From contig DATHVR010000008.1 in NCBI GenBank assembly GCA_035461175.1, positions 1 to 14,502 of the forward strand: a DNA stretch of 14,502 nt, in the 5' to 3' direction. The position numbers were made by a program, and so were the translations under genes. The notes below the pieces were generated by a model. It searched no databases. It was not told the DNA's origin and saw only the letters and a program-made list of their open reading frames with translations. This stretch comes from DATHVR01 sp035461175 (GTDB lineage: Bacteria > Actinomycetota > Acidimicrobiia > Spongiisociales > ZC4RG35). Positions within the stretch are counted from its first letter, which is position 1. The number at the start of each line of letters is the position of its first letter. Positions 7,381-12,375 of the stretch are shown piece after piece.

Positions 7381-7991
7381 CAGGCCTCCTCCGGCGTGAT
7401 CCGGCTCAGCAACTCGAGGTCGTTGATCCAGGCGCTCTGACGGGTACCGAACGGATACTGGGCGTAGAGCAGCCCGTCTGCCGCCCAGGCGAAGACCTGG
7501 CCGGTGTGACCGACGGTGTAGTCCTCGCCGTTGCCTTCCTTCACCGAGGGCGGTACCCCGAGCGCCTCTTCGGCCGCCCGGATCTCCTCGGGGGTGCCGG
7601 TCAGGCCCACGAAACCGGAATCGAAGTTGTCGAGGAAGGTGCGGATCCGCTCGGGAGTGTCGCGTTCGGGATCCACCGAGACGAACACGACCTTCGCCTG
7701 TCCCGAGATCTGAGGTATCTGGTCGAATGCCTCGGCGATCTGGGCCAGGTGGACCGGGCAGATGTCGGGACAGTAGGTATATCCGAAGTAGAGCAGGGTC
7801 AGCTTGCCCTCGGTCTCCTCGGCGAATTGGAACCGTTCGCCCTCGGTGTCGGTGAGGGTGAAGTCGGGTTTTGGCGTCGGCTCGGCCATCGCCACGCCCA
7901 TCAGGTCCCCCTGTGAGACCCGGGTGCCGGAGCAGGCGCCTGCCACGAGAGCGAGGATCGCCACGGTCAAGATCAAGCCACGGGAGCCCAT
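7380..7991 (-). CDS. SCO1/SenC-family copper chaperone
   Basis: A 203-residue thioredoxin-fold protein with an N-terminal hydrophobic signal and a possible lipid-attachment Cys (AGAC20). Copper ligands are the CPDIC motif (C74, C78) and the distant His in TVGHTG (H162). The DPERDTP segment (107-113) is typical of the family. It would help metallate or reduce the CuA centre of cytochrome c oxidase on the outer face of the membrane. It is the first gene of the four-gene assembly operon and is only 47 bp downstream of the CstB-like gene on the same strand. No clear Shine-Dalgarno is visible before the ATG. A small hairpin lies directly upstream. Confidence 0.92.
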   Translation of the reverse strand: MGSRGLILTVAILALVAGACSGTRVSQGDLMGVAMAEPTPKPDFTLTDTEGERFQFAEETEGKLTLLYFGYTYCPDICPVHLAQIAEAFDQIPQISGQAKVVFVSVDPERDTPERIRTFLDNFDSGFVGLTGTPEEIRAAEEALGVPPSVKEGNGEDYTVGHTGQVFAWAADGLLYAQYPFGTRQSAWINDLELLSRITPEEA

Positions 7992-7992
7992 T

Positions 7993-8010
7993 GCCGGTCA
8001 GGCTACCGGC
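7993..8010 (-). terminator. Small hairpin between the CstB-like gene and sco
   Basis: GCCGGT (7993-7998) and ACCGGC (8005-8010) form a 6-bp stem with a six-base loop. It starts 28 bases after the CstB-like stop codon and ends just before the sco ATG. It could attenuate read-through or shape the sco leader. It is too short to call a strong terminator. Confidence 0.3.
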
Positions 8011-8038
8011 GAGTCCCTGCTTGCCTAAACCGGCCCGA

Positions 8039-9412
8039 TCAGCCGGTGGGAGTCGCCTGGCGTTGCTGCTGGCGGAGCATCAGGACCCCGAGCAGGCTCG
8101 CCCCGACCATCACCACCGGTCGGTAGCCGCGGTCGCCCAGGATCCCGGCCGCCGTCGAGGCGCGATGTCCGGTGGTGCAGCCCACGTAGACGGGTTGCTC
8201 GGCACTCAGATCGGGCTGGGCCCCGGCGGCGAGATCGGGCAGATAGCAATGCACCGACCCTTCGAGATGATCGTCGTCCCACTCGCCGGGGGAGCGCACG
8301 TCGAGGACCTGAAGCGACTCGCCGTTGTCGGCGCGGCTCAGGAACTCGCGTGCGGTGACGGTGTCGTGCGAGGTCACCGGCTTGCCTGCTCCGACCCAGT
8401 CGCCCATCCCTCGCAGCACACCGGACACTCTCTCGAAGCCGATCCGAGCCAGGGCAACGCGGGCTTCTTCCACGTCCTGGTCCTCGTCGAGGATCAACGC
8501 CAGCGGGGTGTCGTACGGAAGCAGCCATCCCACCCAGGTGGCGAAGTCCTGGTTGGCCTCGATTCCCCACGCCCGGGGGATGTGGCCGACGGCATAGCGG
8601 TCCTTGGGACGCCCATCGACCAGCTCGACCTCGGGGAGGAGAGCCTCGACGTCCTCGACGCCGAGCTCAGGTATCTGCTTTTCGGCCAGGGCGGGTGGGC
8701 CCTCCAGGTTGATCGGGCCCATGCGGGCGTAGTAGCTCGGGTAGGGCTCCAGTCCCGAGAGCTGGTGGTCGGCGAACTCGTCGGCGCCGGCCAGGGACAG
8801 GAGTGGGTTGCCGGAGAGCTCGGCGTCGATCGTGGAGGTGGAAGGGCCGGCCACGCTGGCCGAGCAGAAAGAACCGGCACCGTGAGTGGGATAGAGCCCC
8901 ACCTCCCCGGGAAGCTCGGCCAGCCGCTTGATGGAACCCCACTGGAGGCGAGCCAGCTGGCGAGCGCGATCCGAGCCGAGGAGGTCGGTTCGTCCGGCGG
9001 CGCCGACGAGGAGGCTCCCGCCCGAGAAGACGGCCACGGGTTCACCATCGACGAGCACCAGGTAGGAAACATGTTCGGGCGTGTGCCCGGGGGTGTGCAG
9101 CGGCCGTACCACCAGGCCGCCGTCGCCCATGTCCTCGTTGTGAAACGCGGGGCGGTACTCGAAGGCGGCTCCCGCTCCGGCGGGGAGGACCAACTCGGCT
9201 CCCGCTCGGGCGGCCAGACTCTTTCCGCCGGAGATGTAGTCGTTGTGGAGGTGGGTCTCGAGTACCCAGCGGATCTCGGAGTCATGGGCGGTGGCCGCCG
9301 CCGTGAACCGGTCGATGTCGCGCTGAGGATCGACGACGACGGCGTGGCCCTCGTGGACCAGCAGGTAGCTCATGTCGCCCAGACCGGGAGTCGAGACTGC
9401 GATTACCTCCAT
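8039..9412 (-). CDS. CstB-like persulfide dioxygenase/sulfurtransferase: MBL fold plus two rhodanese domains
   Basis: A 457-residue three-domain protein. The metallo-beta-lactamase fold (about 1-240) has THLHNDY (53-59), HTPGHTPEH (106-114), GRTD (140-143) and YPTHGAGSFC. A degenerate rhodanese domain without a catalytic Cys follows (about 255-350). The last domain is an active-type rhodanese with CTTGHR, catalytic C412. This order matches CstB, a persulfide dioxygenase-sulfurtransferase that turns persulfides into sulfite/thiosulfate in the cytoplasm. The frame extends 15 codons upstream, but AGGAG sits six bases before the ATG at 9412 and the fold begins there. Oddities are Tyr59 where glyoxalase II-like enzymes have His, and Gly132 where ETHE1 has a metal-ligand Asp. 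The upstream arsR and palindrome suggest regulation by sulfane sulfur. Generic annotation would be MBL-fold metallo-hydrolase. Confidence 0.87.
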   Translation of the reverse strand: MEVIAVSTPGLGDMSYLLVHEGHAVVVDPQRDIDRFTAAATAHDSEIRWVLETHLHNDYISGGKSLAARAGAELVLPAGAGAAFEYRPAFHNEDMGDGGLVVRPLHTPGHTPEHVSYLVLVDGEPVAVFSGGSLLVGAAGRTDLLGSDRARQLARLQWGSIKRLAELPGEVGLYPTHGAGSFCSASVAGPSTSTIDAELSGNPLLSLAGADEFADHQLSGLEPYPSYYARMGPINLEGPPALAEKQIPELGVEDVEALLPEVELVDGRPKDRYAVGHIPRAWGIEANQDFATWVGWLLPYDTPLALILDEDQDVEEARVALARIGFERVSGVLRGMGDWVGAGKPVTSHDTVTAREFLSRADNGESLQVLDVRSPGEWDDDHLEGSVHCYLPDLAAGAQPDLSAEQPVYVGCTTGHRASTAAGILGDRGYRPVVMVGASLLGVLMLRQQQRQATPTG

Positions 9413-9418
9413 GCGGTG

Positions 9419-9427
9419 CTCCTCTCC
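9419..9427 (-). promoter_or_regulatory. Ribosome binding site fixing the CstB-like start
   Basis: GGAGAGGAG on the minus strand, six bases before the ATG at 9412. It makes the upstream in-frame ATG at 9457 unlikely. Confidence 0.65.
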
Positions 9428-9479
9428 GCGACGTGTGCATGGCTCGGATAGATGCATGAAACCGAATGTTCACGCCCGA

Positions 9480-9496
9480 CCATACATCATGTATGG
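9480..9496. promoter_or_regulatory. Perfect 17-bp palindrome, candidate ArsR operator
   Basis: CCATACATcATGTATGG has two 8-bp arms around a single central C, with no mismatch. It lies in the 109-bp spacer after arsR and 67 bp before the CstB-like ATG. Its size and symmetry suit a dimeric winged-helix repressor of the ArsR family. It stands out in AT content from the surroundings. A hairpin role in RNA is less likely because the loop would be one base. Confidence 0.55.
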
Positions 9497-9521
9497 GCTC
9501 CGCGTCGGGAAGAGCGCGGGT

Positions 9522-9833
9522 CTAGCCAGGCACCGGGTCGAACTGCTCGGCCATCACCTCGCGGAGGAGGTCCATGGCCTGGATGATCTTCGGTGAGGAC
9601 AGCGAGTAGAAAGCCCACTGTCCCTCCTTGCGAGCTTCCACCAGTCCCTTTTCCCTCAGCACGGCTAGATGCTGGGAAACGTTGGCCTGGGGCAGGTCCA
9701 GCTCATCACACAACTCGCTCACCGAACGCTCTCCGTGCCGGAGAGCGTTGATGATGAGGAGGCGCTTGGGGTCGGCCAGACCCTTGCAGACGCCGGCGTG
9801 CAGTCGGTAGAGCTCGTTGCGTAGCTGACTCAT
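9522..9833 (-). CDS. ArsR/SmtB-family winged-helix repressor
   Basis: A 103-residue regulator. Helices LADPKRLLIINALRHGERS (19-37) and SVSELCDELDL lead into the recognition helix QANVSQHLAVLREKGLV (49-65), then the wing EARKEGQWAFYSL (66-78). That is the standard ArsR core. The start is the ATG at 9833, with GGAG about five bases upstream; the frame stays open far upstream but only as noncoding spacer and antisense of dsrE2. Cysteines are C16 and C42. C42 is at the position of the ArsR ELCxC metal/thiol site, but there is no second Cys there. The gene is divergent from the dsrE2-tusA operon and directly upstream of the CstB-like gene. A persulfide- or sulfide-responsive repressor is the best inference; arsenic or metal sensing is not excluded. 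Confidence 0.9.
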   Translation of the reverse strand: MSQLRNELYRLHAGVCKGLADPKRLLIINALRHGERSVSELCDELDLPQANVSQHLAVLREKGLVEARKEGQWAFYSLSSPKIIQAMDLLREVMAEQFDPVPG

Positions 9834-9843
9834 ATCGGCTCCA

Positions 9844-9872
9844 ACTATGCCACGATCCGTCCCGGATGAGAA
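9844..9872 (-). promoter_or_regulatory. Possible arsR promoter
   Basis: On the minus strand TTCTCA (9867-9872) and CATAGT (9844-9849) are separated by 17 bp; each matches four of six consensus bases. Transcription would start close to the arsR ATG at 9833, giving a very short leader. Confidence 0.3.
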
Positions 9873-9875
9873 CCC

Positions 9876-9904
9876 TTGACACGCTCGACGCCGTGCGCCA
9901 AGAT
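9876..9904 (+). promoter_or_regulatory. Candidate promoter of the dsrE2-tusA operon
   Basis: TTGACA (9876-9881) is a perfect -35 consensus. CAAGAT (9899-9904), 17 bp downstream, is a passable -10. Transcription would start near 9911, placing the whole 15-bp repeat array and the MDLRG leader frame in the mRNA. It lies back to back with the arsR promoter region, so one repressor could control both directions. Confidence 0.45.
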
Positions 9905-9932
9905 GCAAAAACTCGTATATGCGGTGAGATGA

Positions 9933-10001
9933 ATGAACTTGCGAGGAATGGACTTGCGAGGAATGGACTTGCGAGGAATGGACCTGCGAGGAATGGATTA
10001 G
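9933..10001 (+). CDS. Possible 22-residue leader peptide of repeated MDLRG units
   Basis: From the ATG at 9933 a frame reads MNLRG, then MDLRG three times, then MD and a TAG at 9999-10001. GGTGAG lies four bases before the first ATG. Each repeat also carries its own GCGAGGA followed directly by an in-frame ATG, so five start codons serve the same frame. The stop codon overlaps the GGGAGG ribosome site of dsrE2, whose GTG is only nine bases later, so terminating ribosomes could reinitiate there or mask it. The peptide has no known match that I can name. It may be a by-product of the DNA repeat. Confidence 0.3.
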   Translation: MNLRGMDLRGMDLRGMDLRGMD

Positions 10002-10010
10002 GGAGGAAAT
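9936..10010 (+). repeat. 15-bp tandem direct repeat upstream of dsrE2
   Basis: The unit GACTTGCGAGGAATG occurs at 9951-9965 and 9966-9980 without change. It occurs with one change each at 9936-9950 (A first) and 9981-9995 (CCT for CTT). A diverged fifth unit at 9996-10010 contains the real dsrE2 ribosome site. There are no spacers, so this is not a CRISPR array. It lies between the candidate promoter and the dsrE2 start. Confidence 0.85.
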
Positions 10011-10535
10011 GTGGCGGAACCTGTCCCGGTAACCGACGCCCCCGAGGAAGTCGTCCCCGAAAGGGAGAAGATGGTCTTGATCGCTGCCTCCGGCGATCTG
10101 GACAAGGCCTGGCCGGTATTCATCCTCGCCACCACCGGCGCCGCCTACGGAATGGACGTGACGGTCTTCTTCACTTTCTGGGGATTGGGGATCCTCAAGA
10201 AGCCGGGGACAGGGGTTACGGGAGAGGACTGGCGCCAGAAGATGATGTCGGTCTTCAACCGGGGTACCACCGAGCACCTCCAGCTCTCGACCATGAACTT
10301 CGGGGGGATGGGCCCCAAGATGATGAAGGACCTGGCCGACAAGCACAAGGTGGCCTCGGTCCAGGAACTGCTGGAACTGTCCCAGCAGATGGGGGTCAAG
10401 TTGTGGCCGTGCCAGATGACCATGGACCTGATGGGGCTGGCCAGGGAAGACCTGCTCGACGGGCTCGATGATCCGGCCGGCGCCGGTTCGGCGATCAGCC
10501 TGATGAAGCAGGCCAGTATCAGTCTGTTCATCTGA
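10011..10535 (+). CDS. DsrE2-like (DsrE/DsrF/DrsH family) sulfur carrier protein
   Basis: A 174-residue cytoplasmic protein of the DsrE-like fold. Landmarks are MVLIAASGDLDKAWPVFILATTGA (21-44), split here around GDLDKAW, then DVTVFFTFWGL (49-59) and the Cys motif LWPCQMTMDLMGL with C134. This pattern matches the DsrE2 group, which carries persulfide on that Cys and exchanges it with TusA. The GTG at 10011 follows GGGAGGAAAT. It opens a plus-strand operon, and tusA begins 14 bases after its stop. The N-terminal 20 residues are acidic and proline-rich and look unstructured. Its likely task is moving sulfane sulfur towards the oxidising enzymes encoded alongside. No membrane segment is evident. 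Confidence 0.88.
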   Translation: MAEPVPVTDAPEEVVPEREKMVLIAASGDLDKAWPVFILATTGAAYGMDVTVFFTFWGLGILKKPGTGVTGEDWRQKMMSVFNRGTTEHLQLSTMNFGGMGPKMMKDLADKHKVASVQELLELSQQMGVKLWPCQMTMDLMGLAREDLLDGLDDPAGAGSAISLMKQASISLFI

Positions 10536-10536
10536 G

Positions 10537-10542
10537 AGGAGG
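10537..10542 (+). promoter_or_regulatory. Ribosome binding site of tusA
   Basis: AGGAGG, seven bases before the GTG at 10550. It supports GTG as the tusA start. Confidence 0.65.
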
Positions 10543-10549
10543 AACCGCG

Positions 10550-10774
10550 GTGGCAGATGTGACGGTGGACGCCCGGGGGCTGCAGTGCCCGATGCCGGTG
10601 ATCAAGCTGAGCCAGGCGATCATGGCGGCCTCGTCGGGCCAGACGATCGAACTGATCTCCACTGACCGGGGTTCGTGCTCCGACGTGCCGGCGTGGGCGG
10701 CCGACATGGGTCACGAACTCGAGAAGGAATTCGAGGCCGACGGCGAGTTCCACTTCCTGATCCGGAAGTCGTGA
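10550..10774 (+). CDS. tusA: TusA-family sulfur carrier protein
   Basis: A 74-residue protein with the signature GLQCPMPV, persulfide-carrying C13, near the N-terminus. The downstream TDRGSCSDVPAWA segment is typical of the family. The length is usual. TusA proteins take persulfide from donors such as rhodaneses or cysteine desulfurase and hand it on by trans-persulfidation. A TusA next to DsrE2 and a rhodanese-fusion protein points to sulfur oxidation rather than tRNA thiolation. A strong AGGAGG precedes the GTG start. The next gene begins four bases after the stop codon, so all are one transcription unit. Confidence 0.93.
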   Translation: MADVTVDARGLQCPMPVIKLSQAIMAASSGQTIELISTDRGSCSDVPAWAADMGHELEKEFEADGEFHFLIRKS

Positions 10775-10778
10775 CCAG

Positions 10779-12326
10779 GTGACCGTGGAGGAGACCGTCC
10801 CCGGAGTTTCGCGATGGGGGCCCGAGGCTCGGCCCCCGGCCTGGGCGAAGGTGGTGGATCACACCCGTTGTATCGGGTGTCATGCGTGTACGACGGCGTG
10901 TAAGTCGGAGAATCAGGTCCCGTTGGGGGTGACGCGCACGTATGTGAAATATGTGGATGTGGGGGTGTTCCCGAATTCGCGGCGGGCGTTTCAGGTGACC
11001 CGCTGCAACATGTGTGTGGATGCGCCGTGTGTGGTGGCGTGTCCGACGTCGGCGATGTACAAGCGTCACGACGGGATCGTGGACTTCGACAAGTCGGCGT
11101 GTATCGGGTGTAAGGCGTGTATGGCGGCGTGTCCATACGACGCCATCTTCATCAATCCGGAGGATCATTCGGCGGAGAAGTGCAATTTCTGCGCCCATCG
11201 CCTGGATGTGGGGTTGGAGCCGGCGTGTGTGGTGGTGTGTCCGACGGAGGCGTTGTTGGTGGGGGACATGAACGATCCGGATTCGGCGGTGGGGCGGATC
11301 GTGTCGAGGGAGCCGGTGGCGGTGCGGCGGCCGGAGAAGGAGACCCGCCCGAAGTTGTTCTATGTGGGGGCGCATCAGGCGACGCTGGATCCGTTGGCGG
11401 CGCGGCGTCCTCCGAATGACCTGTTTATGTGGTCGGAACAGCCGGAGGGGGTGGGGTCGGGGCATGTGGGTGGCCGGCCGAATTCGTCGGCGGCGGCGGT
11501 GTTGTCCTATGACGTGGCGCATCGGGCGCCGTGGGATTGGCGCGTGAGTCTGTATACGTGGACCAAGGCCATCGCCGCCGGGGTGTATCTGGTGGCGGTG
11601 CTGGCGGCGCTGCTGGGGGTGCTGGAGTGGGGGTCGCCGCTGGTGCGGTGGGTGGCGCCGGTGGTGGCGTTGTTGTTCCTGGCGATCACGGGTGTGGTGT
11701 TGGTCCTCGATCTCGAGCACCCGGAGCGGTTCTACTACCTGTTCACCCGTCCGCAGTGGAAGAGTTGGCTGGTGCGGGGGGCGGTGATCATCCTGTTGTT
11801 CGGGTTGGCGGTGTCGCTGCATCTGTTGGGGTCTGTGTTGGACATTGTGGGCTTGCAGCAGGCGGCGGCGGTGCTGGGGGTCCCGGCGGGGGTGATGGCG
11901 GCGGTGTACACGGCGTATCTGTTCGCCCGTTCCAAGGCCCGGGACCTGTGGCAGTCGCCGCTGTTGCCTCCCCATATTGCCCTGCAGGCGGTGTTGGCGG
12001 GGTCGGCGGCGTTGACCCTGGCGGCGTTGGTGTGGGAGGTCGAGGCGGTGGGGCCGTTGGCGGCGACGGTGGCGGTCGCCGCGGTGTTGCATCTGTTGTT
12101 GGTGTGGGGTGAGGTGACATTGGCCCATCCCAGTGCTCATGCCCGGATGGCGGTGACCGAGATGGTGCGGGGTCGGTATGCGCCCTGGTTCTGGTGGTCG
12201 GTGGCTCTGGCGGCGCTGGGAGTGGCGGCGCTGTGGCTGGGATTCCTGGCGGTGTTCCCGCTGGTGGCGGTGGTTTTGTATGAGCACGCCTACGTCCAGG
12301 CCGGCCAATCGGTGCCGCTGGCATGA
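10779..12326 (+). CDS. Fused four-cluster ferredoxin and NrfD/PsrC-type membrane quinone-interacting subunit
   Basis: A 515-residue fusion of two subunits that are usually separate. The N-terminal 200 residues contain sixteen cysteines in four clusters: C31/34/37/41, C76/79/84/88, C108/111/114/118 and C135/138/150/154. This is the DmsB/PsrB/SoeB four-[4Fe-4S] pattern. After a linker (about 175-245) comes a membrane domain (about 250-515) with eight or so hydrophobic helices, and LDLEHPERFYYLFTRPQWKS split across LDLEHPERF and RPQWKSW is an NrfD/PsrC hallmark. It would carry electrons between the molybdo-subunit and quinone. No Tat signal precedes the ferredoxin, so it faces the cytoplasm. The GTG at 10779 has a poor ribosome site; a GTG at 10785 is an alternative. 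Codons strongly favour G at the third position compared with neighbours. Confidence 0.9.
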   Translation: MTVEETVPGVSRWGPEARPPAWAKVVDHTRCIGCHACTTACKSENQVPLGVTRTYVKYVDVGVFPNSRRAFQVTRCNMCVDAPCVVACPTSAMYKRHDGIVDFDKSACIGCKACMAACPYDAIFINPEDHSAEKCNFCAHRLDVGLEPACVVVCPTEALLVGDMNDPDSAVGRIVSREPVAVRRPEKETRPKLFYVGAHQATLDPLAARRPPNDLFMWSEQPEGVGSGHVGGRPNSSAAAVLSYDVAHRAPWDWRVSLYTWTKAIAAGVYLVAVLAALLGVLEWGSPLVRWVAPVVALLFLAITGVVLVLDLEHPERFYYLFTRPQWKSWLVRGAVIILLFGLAVSLHLLGSVLDIVGLQQAAAVLGVPAGVMAAVYTAYLFARSKARDLWQSPLLPPHIALQAVLAGSAALTLAALVWEVEAVGPLAATVAVAAVLHLLLVWGEVTLAHPSAHARMAVTEMVRGRYAPWFWWSVALAALGVAALWLGFLAVFPLVAVVLYEHAYVQAGQSVPLA

Positions 12327-12331
12327 GGGAG
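12326..12331 (+). promoter_or_regulatory. Ribosome binding site choosing the molybdo-subunit start
   Basis: AGGGAG lies six bases before the ATG at 12338. The earlier in-frame ATG at 12323, which overlaps the previous stop as ATGA, has no such motif. Confidence 0.5.
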
Positions 12332-12337
12332 CCTGAG

Positions 12338-12375
12338 ATGAGCGAGTCGGGGATGAGCGAGTCGGGGATGAGCGA
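12338..12375 (+). repeat. 15-bp tandem duplication of the molybdo-subunit start region
   Basis: ATGAGCGAGTCGGGG occurs at 12338-12352 and 12353-12367, followed by a partial ATGAGCGA at 12368-12375. It is in frame and encodes MSESG, MSESG, MS, so there are three in-phase start codons. Confidence 0.85.

Noticed and set aside
5908..7440. 510-codon plus-strand frame across ctaG, cytochrome c and PCu(A)C
   Set aside because: It is antisense to three genes with clear catalytic or metal motifs and has no family features.
7871..9451. 526-codon plus-strand frame opposite the CstB-like gene
   Set aside because: The minus strand carries intact MBL and rhodanese motifs; the plus frame is a high-GC shadow.
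9436..9458. Two TGCATG palindromes 17 bp apart before the CstB-like gene
   Set aside because: Hexamer palindromes at this spacing can occur by chance, and no promoter elements line up with them.
9936..10010. CRISPR array
   Set aside because: Repeats are directly adjacent with no spacers, are only 15 bp, and no cas gene is near.
9834..10346. N-terminal extension of the ArsR frame, including HSSQV repeats
   Set aside because: The frame is open because the 15-bp DNA repeat is a multiple of three. It is antisense to dsrE2, and the ArsR fold starts at the ATG at 9833.
9866..10471. Plus-strand frame with ARNGL repeats overlapping dsrE2
   Set aside because: It is another frame of the same 15-bp repeat and continues as nonsense over dsrE2.
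10620..12308. 562-codon minus-strand frame rich in Arg, His and Pro
   Set aside because: It is antisense to the ferredoxin/NrfD gene; its low-complexity composition follows from the G-ending codons of the real gene.
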